Positions 10,601 to 18,297 of a DNA stretch of 64,000 nucleotides are shown piece after piece; position 1 is the first letter of the stretch; every line of letters begins with the position of its first letter. The position numbers were made by a program, and so were the translations under genes. The stretch spans positions 62,001-126,000 of the forward strand of contig CAWJXW010000020.1 in assembly GCA_963846925.1 (NCBI GenBank), read 5' to 3'. The stretch is from JAQBQB01 sp963846925. Lineage in GTDB: Bacteria; Gemmatimonadota; Gemmatimonadetes; Gemmatimonadales; Gemmatimonadaceae. The notes under the pieces are model-generated. The model saw nothing but the letters and a program-made list of their open reading frames with translations. It was not told the DNA's origin and ran no database searches.

Positions 10601-11078
10601 CGAAGACAAGCGCGGCCACCGCCATCGTCGCCGCGCCGGTGGCTTGCGCCGCGCCTCTGCGAACGAGTCGTCGCTCGCCGACGGCGAGCTTCCCGGCCTT
10701 GGGGCCGAGCCGTTCGCTGAGTGTTGCGGCGGCTCGCCGGCCGAGCGCGCCGGATTCCGCCACTTCAATGACACCGCGCAGCGATCCCGCGCGCAGCAAC
10801 TGTTCCCGCTCGATCGCGGCCGCGACGCTGTGACGCGTCGCCCGGCGGTCGAGCCGGCGGATCGTCCAAACGACGACCGCCGCGTCCGCGATGAGAACCC
10901 CGAGCCACACGAGGAAGGGCGTGCCTCGTGGCATCCCGATCCACCGCGCGCCGCCGAGCGCGGAGGCGGCGGCCGCGAGCAGTGCGCACGTCGCCCCGAT
11001 GGCGAGCGCGGCGCCCGCCAGCACGTAGAGTCGGCGCAGTCTCGCGCGCTCGCGCTCGACCAGCTCGACGACGGTCAC
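7635..11078 (-). CDS. DUF4175-family membrane protein with long coiled-coil and Gln/Asn-rich segment
   Basis: 1147 residues. Three hydrophobic spans lie at about 17-40, 52-72 and 150-170. They are followed by beta-rich periplasmic domains (about 180-480) and a very long helical, Gln/Ala/Lys-rich region (about 490-1090) predicted to form coiled coils. Around residues 745-810 (8645-8835) is a low-complexity stretch of Gln, Asn, Gly and Pro. The C-terminus carries EPTWEELRGLTADERRAILEY in two adjoining pieces. The layout matches DUF4175 proteins seen beside DUF4159 proteins in Bacteroidota and related phyla; their function is not established. It overlaps the DUF4159 gene by four bases upstream and the TPR gene downstream. 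Confidence 0.75.
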   Translation of the reverse strand: MTVVELVERERARLRRLYVLAGAALAIGATCALLAAAASALGGARWIGMPRGTPFLVWLGVLIADAAVVVWTIRRLDRRATRHSVAAAIEREQLLRAGSLRGVIEVAESGALGRRAAATLSERLGPKAGKLAVGERRLVRRGAAQATGAATMAVAALVFAVPNFNDGMLAILEPVSAWKGTLLPHLAFENLPPDVLRGETVRIRINAPRRTSVSLSQRVPGEAWRTQTLAVDPRTGIASVEVGPLRGDLRVVASDGRSASDTGLVHVTDRPFVGAVSMRATYPSYLARPAEGLPIGEPAKVPQGTVIDVAGRASAALRSVRLAASGDTVNLNANDRVFSGRFAARHTGRYTWMAAGTTGPIADVPAPVELEVVPDSAPRVDIVSPQTDTLVAGDDRITLHATATDDHGLATVEIMSWASSWVGQRAPILQRAAESAGTVWNGTSTLDLGQLKLHPGDALHVKFVATDNSPWSQHGESRELLLKIPTLEERRAIVRDAMDSAVSQVKATAAAQKSLQERTTDAARDRQRTPADAPPPTGANGKQGNMTYEAAEKARAVAKDQRELADQVKNLQQTAAAIEQQLKQAGVLDTAIQRQLQEAQAMLRDALTPELLAQMQKLENATQQLSKDQSQQSLKDLQAMQQRLREQLEKSAEMLKRAALEGSMETLKDEAKDIAQKDKALADSAAAKQTESQKRDAKQLADRSQRFSDEVKKLQERLDNAKADAGANGAKEAKQHADASQEAMRQAASDQQKQQAGQQQNGQQQANGQPQPNGQPQSGQQSNPQSGQQQNGQQNQNGQTQQNGQKGGGLSQNAQEAASQMERASDAMKQARAAQVGEWKSELTNALDQAVQDMLQMARQEQSLEQQARSGQSKPEDLRGAQSAVKQGLDNAAQRLQQEGQKSSLLSGRSERSVTEAQQKVGEALQSTGDARGSQQTASSLGEAADALNRAAASLARDREKANSSSSATGFADMMQQLQDMAKKQGSINAQAQGLLPGLGQPMSTGNQATARALAREQRQVAQQLDELGESVGGDRAAQLAKEAKTLADALDGGRLDAATVARQQQLFRRLLDAGRSLEKEDREDTGKRQATSAKPGNEFQPQNANATGKAAVKFREPTWEELRGLTADERRAILEYFKRINAGNPP

Positions 11079-11764
11079 GGCGTTGGCCGGCTCGTGACGG
11101 CGTACACGAAAAGGTTCACGCCCATACGCAATGCGGCCTCGTGCAATTCAGGCGGATCGTGGTAGACCTCTGGATCTTCCCAACCATTCCCGAGGTCGCT
11201 CGAGAAGCTGTAATACACCGCCAGGCGATCTCCAAGGAAGATGCCGAATCCACGCGCCGGAAGCCCGTCGTGCTCGTGGATCTTCGGAATTCCCTTTGGG
11301 AAATCATAGACGATGTGGTAGATCGGATGCGTCAGCGGCACGTCGACGAGCGGCCGGTCGGGAAACACTCGCTTGATTTCTCGTCGAAAGCTTTCATCCA
11401 AGCCATAGTTGTCGTCGACGTGGAGAAAGCCGCCCTTCGCAAGGTAGTCGCGGAGGCGGACGATCTCGGCGTCGCTGAAATGGATGTTGCCGTGCCCCGT
11501 GACGTGGATGAAGGGATAGTCCCAGAGCTTGTCGTCCATCAGCGTGACGCGAGCCTCGGTCTTGTCCACTTGGAGCGACGTGCGCTGCCGAATCGCGGCC
11601 AGCAGGTTGGGGAGACTCGACGGGTTCGCGTACCAGTCGCCGCCGCCGTCGTACTGGAGACGCGCGATCGTGAGGACCGGGGGAGCCGGACGCGCTCCAC
11701 TCGCCAGCGGAAGCAAGGCCGCCAGCGCCAAGGCGCGATATCGATGCAACAGGCCGAAAGTCAT
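11075..11764 (-). CDS. DUF4159 domain protein, secreted
   Basis: 229 residues with a signal peptide (ALALAALLPLASGARPA). The mature part contains the DUF4159 blocks LTIARLQYDGGGDWYANPSS, PFIHVTGHGNIHFSD, GGFLHVDDNYGLDESF and HPIYHIVYDFP. DUF4159 is a small alpha/beta domain related to glutamine-amidotransferase-like folds; no enzymatic activity has been assigned to it that I can support. Start ATG overlaps the rsmI stop (ATGA) and its stop overlaps the DUF4175 start. This placement makes it the first gene of the envelope cluster. Confidence 0.8.
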   Translation of the reverse strand: MTFGLLHRYRALALAALLPLASGARPAPPVLTIARLQYDGGGDWYANPSSLPNLLAAIRQRTSLQVDKTEARVTLMDDKLWDYPFIHVTGHGNIHFSDAEIVRLRDYLAKGGFLHVDDNYGLDESFRREIKRVFPDRPLVDVPLTHPIYHIVYDFPKGIPKIHEHDGLPARGFGIFLGDRLAVYYSFSSDLGNGWEDPEVYHDPPELHEAALRMGVNLFVYAVTSRPTP

Positions 11765-12617
11765 TCCCCGGTTTCTCCACCGTCACTTCGAGCGAGACGA
11801 TACGCCACACGCTTGGAAACACCCATCTCCGCCGCAACCTGGGCCGACGCGTCGCGGACGCTGAGGCCTGCCGCGCGAAGTGAGCGCATGCGCGCCGCCA
11901 CTTCCTCCTCACTTGCGACGCGAGCCCCCCGACCGCCCCGCCGACGACGAGCACGACCTCACCGCGCACAGGCCGTTCCCGATAATACGCGAGGAGGTCC
12001 GCGACCGTTCCTCTTTGGATGTTCTCGAATTGTTTGGTCATTTCGCGGGCCACGACGGCCGGGCGGAGTCCGCCACCGAGGCGCTCGAGCTCGGCGAGGG
12101 TGTCGGCGAGGCGGTTGGGCGATTCGTACACCACCACCGTATGGGACGAGTCGACGATCTCGTTGAACGCCGCACGCCGGTCGCGCCCCGACCGCGGGAG
12201 AAATCCGAGGAAGAGAAACCGGTCCGCCTCGAGACCGGACGCGACGAGCGCGGCGAGCGCGGCCGACGGCCCGGGGATTGGCACGACGGCCACGCCCGCA
12301 TCGATCGCCGCGCGAACGAGCCGGGCGCCGGGGTCGGATATCAGCGGTGTCCCCGCGTCGGACACCAGCGCAAGCGACTCGCCCTCGAGTAGCCGGGCCA
12401 CCAATCGGGGCGTGGTCTTGGCCTCGTTGTGCTCGTGATACGGGGTCGCGGGAGTCGAGATGTCGTAGCGATCGAGCAGATGCCGAGTGTGCCGCGTGTC
12501 TTCGGCGAGTACGAGGGCGACGGACTTGAGCACGTCGACCGCGCGAAAAGAAAAATCCCCCATGTTGCCAATGGGGGTGCTGACGATGAACAGGGTTCCG
12601 GGTGCCGCCTCCGTCAC
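11761..12617 (-). CDS. rsmI: 16S rRNA (cytidine-1402-2'-O)-methyltransferase, one frameshift
   Basis: RsmI 2'-O-methylates C1402 of 16S rRNA in the decoding centre, using SAM. The N-terminal TP-methylase fold is clear: GTLFIVSTPIGNMGDFS, LAEDTRHTRHLLDRY, SLALVSDAGTPLISDPG and VPIPGPSAALAAL. The frame breaks at a run of six G's (plus-strand C's at 11925-11930). Restoring one base gives the usual basic C-terminal helix-turn-helix-like tail (ASEEEVAARMRSLRAAGLS, then VAAEMGVSKRVAYRLARS) ending in a stop that overlaps the DUF4159 ATG. The GTG start overlaps the stop of the preceding gene (GTGA). Confidence 0.88.
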
Positions 12618-13588
12618 ACCACCTTCCACGGCATCTGGTCGAACAGCCCGGCCGATTGGAAGATGTGCCGCCGCTCGTACGTGAGCTCGCGGAACAGGTC
12701 TTCGGGCGGCGCGTCGTCCGCGCCCTTCGCCGTCCAGAGAACTTCGCGGATCCAGGCCGCGACCCCGCTCGTCAGTTCGCGTGTGTCGGCGACGGGATCG
12801 GCAGCCGGCCGCCCCGTGATCGTGAATGCGTCGAGCACCGGATGCTTCGGCGCGAGCATCAAACGCGCGCGTTCGGCGAGCGCAGGCGCGTCCTCCTGTC
12901 CGCGCTCCGCCACGCGGCTGACGAGCGCGCACACGAGGTCCCGGTACGCTTGGACCAGCGCGTGCGACGCCTGCGTGGGAACCGGCGTCGGCGGCGCCCA
13001 TCGACTCACACGGAGCTCGCCGACCCGCCCCTCGCGGCTGAACAGCTTCGCCACGCGCTCGACGATCGTTCCCATCACCGGCGTGCTGAGGAATGCTTTC
13101 GATACGGCGCCGTTCTGCAGCACGAGGTAGTTCACATGATCGTTGGCGACGATCTCGATGAATCCGTCGAACGTCGTGGACGCGAGATACGGAAAGAGGA
13201 CCGTGGCGTCGCTCGCATTCATCCCGGAGGGCCAGGGGTCCGTCGCGACCGTGCGCGACGCGAAGATGCAGGCCAGCTCTTCAGGCGCCGTTTCATGGAA
13301 GCAGCACTCGCCGTACTCCGGCTCGTGCGGGACCTTCTCCAGCGCGCTGGCGATCGGGATCGCGCGCGAGTCGTGCGTGTCCGTGAGGGTCGCGTTGGCG
13401 ACCTCACCGTTCAGCAGATAGAAGAGGACGAGCTCGTCGAGCTGCGAAACGGCGACGTAGCCCGAGATGCGCGCGCCGCGATCGCGCTTTGCGTCGGTGA
13501 GGAGGTTGCGAAGGTGGACGTAGGCGAGCCGCGTTCGCGCCAGAAGAACGCGGCTGTGCGGAAAATGGAGGGCGGCGGGCGACGACAC
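12614..13588 (-). CDS. Conserved-looking protein of unknown function
   Basis: 324 residues, not recognised. It has no signal peptide and no clear membrane span. The N-terminal third (GYVAVSQLDELVLFYLLNGE, then VANATLT) resembles the beta-rich feel of DUF4388-type modules, but this is weak. The middle holds GFIEIVANDHVNYLVLQNGA, and the C-terminal half is helical and charged. It lies between trxA and rsmI on the same strand and its stop overlaps the rsmI GTG, so it is probably co-expressed with them. Cytoplasmic location is inferred. Confidence 0.6.
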   Translation of the reverse strand: MSSPAALHFPHSRVLLARTRLAYVHLRNLLTDAKRDRGARISGYVAVSQLDELVLFYLLNGEVANATLTDTHDSRAIPIASALEKVPHEPEYGECCFHETAPEELACIFASRTVATDPWPSGMNASDATVLFPYLASTTFDGFIEIVANDHVNYLVLQNGAVSKAFLSTPVMGTIVERVAKLFSREGRVGELRVSRWAPPTPVPTQASHALVQAYRDLVCALVSRVAERGQEDAPALAERARLMLAPKHPVLDAFTITGRPAADPVADTRELTSGVAAWIREVLWTAKGADDAPPEDLFRELTYERRHIFQSAGLFDQMPWKVV

Positions 13589-13606
13589 TGCGCGCGCGCC
13601 GCGGCC

Positions 13607-13951
13607 TTACGCCGCCGAATGTTGCTGCAGCTTCGCCTCGATGAATTCGCGACGAACGGCGCCGATGATCTGATCGACGACCCGCCCTTGCTTGAAGAAC
13701 AGAAGCGTCGGGATCGACCGCACGTTGAAGCGCGCGCTCGTTCGGACGTTGGCATCGGTGTCGAGCTTGGTCACCTTGACCTTGCCTTCGTATTCGGTCG
13801 CGAGTTGATCGAGGATCGGCGCGATCATGCGGCACGGGCCGCACCACGTCGCCCAGAAATCGACGATCGCGAGGCCGTCGTGTTTCTCGACTTCGGCCTC
13901 GAACGTGGCGTCGGTGACGTGCAAGACGTTGGACATGGTTTCCTCGGACAT
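13607..13951 (-). CDS. trxA: Thioredoxin
   Basis: A 114-residue single-domain thioredoxin that reduces disulfides in cytoplasmic proteins, itself recharged by thioredoxin reductase. The active site WCGPC is at 36-40, followed by the conserved cis-proline segment RSIPTLLFFKQG. The length fits the family. The second methionine (13936, MSNVLHV) is equally plausible as start because family members normally begin there. First gene of a minus-strand run, divergent from the epimerase gene; the roughly 100-base gap before 14050 must hold both promoters. Confidence 0.95.
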   Translation of the reverse strand: MSEETMSNVLHVTDATFEAEVEKHDGLAIVDFWATWCGPCRMIAPILDQLATEYEGKVKVTKLDTDANVRTSARFNVRSIPTLLFFKQGRVVDQIIGAVRREFIEAKLQQHSAA

Positions 13952-14049
13952 ATTCTCATTGGCGCCGGACGCTGTGCCGGAGCCGGTTGGGGCGGTTGGA
14001 TGGGCGAGAACTGAACGCGTCCTCAGCCCGCTGACTGTAGCTTAATCAC

Positions 14050-14475
14050 ATGGAAAAGGCTTCCGACAGCGCGCAAGCGCGCGGCGGCGCGGTCATCGCG
14101 CACATCGGCATCGCGGTGCGCGGTCTGGACGCGGGCGTTTCGTTCTACCGCGACGTCCTGGGCCTGAGCGAGGTTCCGCTCGCCGATTCAGACGGAGCGA
14201 GGATCGCCGGCTTCGCGGCCGGCGACGCGCTCGTCGAATTGCTGGAGCCGGCGACCGACGACTCGCCGATAGGACGTTTCGTCGCCAAACGCGGCGGCGG
14301 TCTTCATCACGTCTGTTTCGCGGTGCCCGATCTCGACGCGGCGTTGGCGCGCTGCCGCGAGTTCGGCATCCGGCTCATCGACGAGACGCCGCGGACGGGA
14401 GCGGAAGGCAAACGCATCGCCTTCCTGCACCCATCGTCGACGTCCGGCGTCCTCGTGGAGCTGACCGGGCGCTGA
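14050..14475 (+). CDS. mce: Methylmalonyl-CoA epimerase
   Basis: 141 residues of the vicinal-oxygen-chelate (VOC) superfamily. Two beta-alpha-beta modules can be seen, beginning IAHIGIAVRGLDAGVSFYRD and LHHVCFAVPDLDAALARCRE, with metal-ligand His in each, and family blocks LVELLEPATDDSPIGRFVAK and KRIAFLHPSSTSGVLVEL. The enzyme interconverts (2S)- and (2R)-methylmalonyl-CoA in propionyl-CoA metabolism. No mutase gene lies nearby, so the pathway context is not visible here. It could be another VOC enzyme, but the match to the epimerase pattern is good. Confidence 0.85.
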   Translation: MEKASDSAQARGGAVIAHIGIAVRGLDAGVSFYRDVLGLSEVPLADSDGARIAGFAAGDALVELLEPATDDSPIGRFVAKRGGGLHHVCFAVPDLDAALARCREFGIRLIDETPRTGAEGKRIAFLHPSSTSGVLVELTGR

Positions 14476-14495
14476 TTCCGCTCGTCGTCGCGACG

Positions 14496-14954
14496 CTACG
14501 CGATGCAGACCGATTGCAGCGGCTTGAGGTCCACGTTCTGCACGTACCACCGGCTGTGAGGACCCGCCACCACGGTGAGGTGCGTCGTGTTCTCCAAGTC
14601 GTGGTACTTCATGTTCACGATGACGTCGCGCGTACCCGCCGTACCCAGCGCGTCGCCCACGACCTCATAGCGATCGTGCTTGAGGCACTTGAGCATGATC
14701 AGCTCGCGCTTCTCCAGCTCGTCCTTGGCGATCAAGTCGCGGGTCGCTCCCTGCGAGTCACCCCACCAGAGCGAGAGCGACTGCATGCTCTGCAGCTTCG
14801 CGGCCGCCATGAAGCCGCGCACCGCACTCGTCGCATCCGGCGCGCCCGTCGCGCCGCTGGCCGCGGCCGTCATCGGACTTGGCGCGGGCGTCGGAGCCGA
14901 CGAACACGCGGCGAGAGTCGAAAGCGCGAATACGGCCGTGATTACTTTCCTCAC
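14496..14954 (-). CDS. Small putative lipoprotein of unknown function
   Basis: 152 residues. A short signal peptide ends in a lipobox (STLAACSS), so the mature protein should be lipidated and envelope-anchored. A Ala/Pro/Thr-rich linker follows, then a compact globular part with ATSAVRGFMAAAKLQSMQSL and a C-terminal YVQNVDLKPLQSVC. No family recognised. It is convergent with the epimerase gene and divergent from pdxJ. Confidence 0.65.
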   Translation of the reverse strand: MRKVITAVFALSTLAACSSAPTPAPSPMTAAASGATGAPDATSAVRGFMAAAKLQSMQSLSLWWGDSQGATRDLIAKDELEKRELIMLKCLKHDRYEVVGDALGTAGTRDVIVNMKYHDLENTTHLTVVAGPHSRWYVQNVDLKPLQSVCIA

Positions 14955-14997
14955 ACGAACCCCCCTATGACCAGAGACCTGAGACCAGCGACCTGAG

Positions 14998-15717
14998 ATG
15001 CTCCACCAGCGTCTCTACATCAACGTCGACCACATCGCCACGATCCGCCAAGCGCGCCGGTCGGCCTACCCCGATCCGGTGGAAGGCGCCGTCGTGTGCG
15101 AGCGGGCCGGTGCCGACGGCATCACCGCGCACCTGCGCGAGGATCGCCGCCATATCCAAGACGACGACGTGGAGCGTCTCGCAAAAACAGTTTCTACGGT
15201 GTTCAACCTGGAGATGGCGTGCACCGACGAGATGATCGGCATCGCCCTCCGGCTCCGCCCGCACCAGGTCACACTCGTCCCCGAACGACGCGAGGAGATC
15301 ACCACCGAAGGTGGCCTCGACGTACTCCGCGAGAAGGACCGAATCGAGGCGGGTGTGGCGCGTCTGAACGCCGCCGGCATCCGGACGAGCCTTTTCGTCG
15401 CTCCCGATCGCGCGACGATCGAGGCCTCTCGCGCCGTGGGCGCCGCCGCGATCGAGCTGCACACCGGCGCCTATGCCCACGGGCCGGACCACCTGCGCGA
15501 TCTCCGTGACGCGGCGGGCTACGGGGCGTCGATTGGGTTGGCGGTGCATGCGGGACATGGACTTACGACGGCGAATGTGGGCCCGGTCGCAGCGATCCCG
15601 GAGATCGAGGAGCTAAACATCGGACACTGGGTCATAGGCCGCGCAATCATCGTCGGTTTGGCTGACGCGGTTCGTGAGCTGCGCCTTGCGATGGACGCCG
15701 CCCGGGCAACTTTCTAG
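14998..15717 (+). CDS. pdxJ: Pyridoxine 5'-phosphate synthase
   Basis: 239 residues, the normal PdxJ length. PdxJ condenses 3-amino-1-hydroxyacetone 1-phosphate with 1-deoxy-xylulose 5-phosphate to give pyridoxine 5'-phosphate in the DXP-dependent vitamin B6 pathway. Visible landmarks are LYINVDHIATIRQAR, AGADGITAHLREDRRHI, FNLEMACTDEM, TLVPERREEITTEGG, VELHTGAYA-like IELHTGAYAHG, and the end EELNIGHWVIGRAI. Cytoplasmic TIM barrel. Confidence 0.96.
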   Translation: MLHQRLYINVDHIATIRQARRSAYPDPVEGAVVCERAGADGITAHLREDRRHIQDDDVERLAKTVSTVFNLEMACTDEMIGIALRLRPHQVTLVPERREEITTEGGLDVLREKDRIEAGVARLNAAGIRTSLFVAPDRATIEASRAVGAAAIELHTGAYAHGPDHLRDLRDAAGYGASIGLAVHAGHGLTTANVGPVAAIPEIEELNIGHWVIGRAIIVGLADAVRELRLAMDAARATF

Positions 15718-15762
15718 CTTGCTGGCGCTCGGCGCAGGCAAATCGGATCACTCGGAGAACGG

Positions 15763-17277
15763 ATGACCGCACCTGCGGGTTTTCTCGAATTCTTCATCCT
15801 GGAAGCGAGCGAGTACGTCGAGCAGCTGGACGGCCTCCTGCTCGGCGCCGGCGCGTCGGGGCCGGACAGCGCCGCGTTCCAGCGAACGGCGCGCGCCCTG
15901 CGCGGCACCGCCACGATGGCCAAGCTGGGCCCGTTCGCCGAGGTAGCCGCCGCGCTCGAGCGTGTCGGCCGTGTGTTGCAGGACGGCGCCCTCCGCTGGG
16001 AACCCGCGTTGCGAGGCGCGCTCGTCGCCGCGGTCGACGATCTCAAGGTTCTCCTGCACGCCGTCCGGTCGTGGTCGCCCGCGGAAGATTCGCGAGCCCG
16101 GGCGCGGGCGTCAGAGCTCGCGAAGTATCTCCCGGGCGCATCGAGCACGCCGGTCGCCCCGAACGCGGCGACGGCGACGGCGGCGCCATTCCTTGCCGGA
16201 GAAGCGGCGAACATCGCCGCCGGACTCGAGCTCCTCACCACGCGTCCCGGCGACATCGCCACCGCCGCCAACGTGCTCAAGCGTGTCCGGGCGCTCAGGG
16301 GTGTGGCCGGTGTGTCGAGCGTCGGGCCGCTCGCCGACGCTCTCGAGGCAACCGAGGACGCGGCGCGTGGACTCGAGACCGGCAGCGAAGGAATGACGCC
16401 CCAAGCGCGCGCGCTCCTCGAGGCCGCGGCCGCGTACCTCCGAACGCTGTCGAGCGCGATGCGAGGCGGGGTCGACGTGAATGCGCCCAGCCTGGCCCGC
16501 GACGCGTTCAATGCCGCGCTCGACAACTGGAGCGCCAGCACGAGCGAGCGCGAGCGCGTCGTTCCGATCGCCGAGTTGTTTTATGGAGAAAACGAGGGCC
16601 TGGTGGCCGCGGCCTCCGCGCCGCCGACCTCGGCCTCCGAGCGGTTCCGCCTCGAGCTCGTGAGCCAGGGCGAGCACCTTCGGCAAGTCGTCGCCGGCGC
16701 GCGACAAGCGCCGGATTCGGCGGCCCTCGCGCGATCGCAACGCGATCTTCGCCGCGCATTGCGCGCCCTGCAGGCGGCCGCCGAGAGCTTCGGTGAAACC
16801 GAGGTCTCGAGGCTGATCGGCCAGCGCATCGACGCGCTGAGCCAGCTCGACGGGCGCGCGCTCGACGACTTGAACTCGGTCGCCGCCGCCCTCACCGACG
16901 CGACGTCGCCGGGCACCGACCTTCGCACGCGCCTTCGTCAGATCGCCGAGAAGACGGCGACGCGGGCCCCGACGCCGCCCGCGCCGACTGTTCGGGCGCC
17001 GCTCGAATCGCCGCGAGGCCGCACCCCCGGACGAGTGGCGGCGCTGCTCGACTCCGCCGTCTTCGCCATCGAATCGCTGAGCGCCCAGCCGCTCGCGGCG
17101 GCCGTCGAGATCCCCGAGGACGCTCTGGTGCCGATCGGGTCTCTGCTCTACCGGGGCCGCGCCGCGCTCGACCGTGCTCTCGAGATCCGCGACGAGATGC
17201 GCCAGTCGGCGGGATCGACGAACAAGGCGGCCCTCGACGAGTTGTTCGAGCTGATCGATCTCGCACGCACGGAGTAA
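15763..17277 (+). CDS. Hpt-like helical repeat protein lacking the phospho-accepting histidine
   Basis: 504 residues, mostly helical. The opening FLEFFILEASEYVEQLDGLL is the start seen in CheA-type Hpt domains. At least three repeats resemble the Hpt core xxHxLKGxxxxxG, but the His position is Ala, Arg or another residue: TARALRGTATMAKLG, RVRALRGVAGVSSVG and DLRRALRALQAAAESFG. The protein therefore looks like an array of Hpt-fold modules that cannot accept phosphate by the usual chemistry. No kinase or receiver domain is fused, and no chemotaxis gene lies nearby. It precedes the flippase-like gene by six bases and may be coupled to it. Confidence 0.6.
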   Translation: MTAPAGFLEFFILEASEYVEQLDGLLLGAGASGPDSAAFQRTARALRGTATMAKLGPFAEVAAALERVGRVLQDGALRWEPALRGALVAAVDDLKVLLHAVRSWSPAEDSRARARASELAKYLPGASSTPVAPNAATATAAPFLAGEAANIAAGLELLTTRPGDIATAANVLKRVRALRGVAGVSSVGPLADALEATEDAARGLETGSEGMTPQARALLEAAAAYLRTLSSAMRGGVDVNAPSLARDAFNAALDNWSASTSERERVVPIAELFYGENEGLVAAASAPPTSASERFRLELVSQGEHLRQVVAGARQAPDSAALARSQRDLRRALRALQAAAESFGETEVSRLIGQRIDALSQLDGRALDDLNSVAAALTDATSPGTDLRTRLRQIAEKTATRAPTPPAPTVRAPLESPRGRTPGRVAALLDSAVFAIESLSAQPLAAAVEIPEDALVPIGSLLYRGRAALDRALEIRDEMRQSAGSTNKAALDELFELIDLARTE

Positions 17278-17283
17278 TCTCGA

Positions 17284-18297
17284 ATGAAGTTCGGCTGGCG
17301 CGCGGTGCTGGGAATCGCGATCAGCATCGCGTTCCTGTATTTCGCGTTCAAGGATCTCGATCTCGCGACAGCGGTCAAGACGGCTCGCGAGGCCAACTAC
17401 TGGCTGTTGATCCTGAGCGCCGCGGTCGCGACGTGCACGTTTCCCCTCCGCGCGCGACGGTGGCGAACGATTCTCGATCCCGTCGCGCCGAAGCTCCCGT
17501 TCGGCCCGCTTTGGCGGTCGACGGCCATCGGCGTGATGGTGACGAACGTCATCCCGCTGCGCGCCGGCGAGCTCGCCCGACCGCTCGCGCTCACGCGACA
17601 GGTCCCGTCGGTGAGCTTCTCCACTGCGCTCGCGTCGGTCGCCGTGGATCGCGTCTTCGATGGCATCGTCGTCATGGTGCTACTGGCGATCGGCGTGGCC
17701 GTCGCGCACTTCCCCACCAACACGACCATTCGCGGCTACTCGCTGACGCATGCCGCGGGGTTCGTCGTCGGGGGCGCGCTGGCCCTGCTCGTCGCGTTCT
17801 ACATCCTCGTGTTTTTTCCAAAGACGCTCATTCGAGCATTCGAGCTCGTCGCGAGGCGCGTTTCCCCGGGCATCGAGCGGCGCGGCGCCGAGATGTTGGC
17901 GCGCTTCTCCGAAGGATTGAGCGTGCTCCGTACGCCGGGACACTTCATCGCCGTCTTCGGCTGGACGCTGGCGCACTGGCTCGTGCAGCCGCTCGCCTTC
18001 TGGCTCGCATTCCTCGCCGTCGGGGTGCACGTGCCGCTCGCCGCCACGCTCATCGTGCAAGGGATCATCGTCATTCTCGTGGCGCTGCCGTCGGCGCCGG
18101 GGTTCTTCGGCCCCTTCGAGGCGGGCGCGGCGATCGGCCTTTCGCTTTACGGCGTCAGCCAGTCGGAAGCCGCGACGTGGGCGCTCCTTTTTCACATCGC
18201 CTCATTCATCCCGATCACGCTGATCGGCGCCTACTACGCGTTGCGGCTCGGCTTCTCGATGGGCGACATGCGCGCTCCGCCTTCCGACGCCCCTTGA
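17284..18297 (+). CDS. Integral membrane protein of the LPG-synthase TM/flippase-like family
   Basis: 337 residues with about eight hydrophobic spans, matching the transmembrane part of lysylphosphatidylglycerol synthases (UPF0104 family). Typical blocks are RARRWRTIL, NVIPLRAGELARPLAL, ASVAVDRVFDGIVVMVLLAI and the C-terminal LPSAPGFFGPFEAGAAIGL. Only the membrane domain is present; the soluble aminoacyl-transferase domain is absent. Related stand-alone proteins are thought to move lipids or glycolipids across the inner membrane. The stop overlaps the ispE TTG start (TTGA). Confidence 0.82.
   Translation: MKFGWRAVLGIAISIAFLYFAFKDLDLATAVKTAREANYWLLILSAAVATCTFPLRARRWRTILDPVAPKLPFGPLWRSTAIGVMVTNVIPLRAGELARPLALTRQVPSVSFSTALASVAVDRVFDGIVVMVLLAIGVAVAHFPTNTTIRGYSLTHAAGFVVGGALALLVAFYILVFFPKTLIRAFELVARRVSPGIERRGAEMLARFSEGLSVLRTPGHFIAVFGWTLAHWLVQPLAFWLAFLAVGVHVPLAATLIVQGIIVILVALPSAPGFFGPFEAGAAIGLSLYGVSQSEAATWALLFHIASFIPITLIGAYYALRLGFSMGDMRAPPSDAP

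Noticed and set aside
12618..13001. N-terminal extension of rsmI into the upstream gene
   Set aside because: RsmI begins at GTG 12617 in the family; the upstream part is an Arg-rich shadow of the unknown gene.
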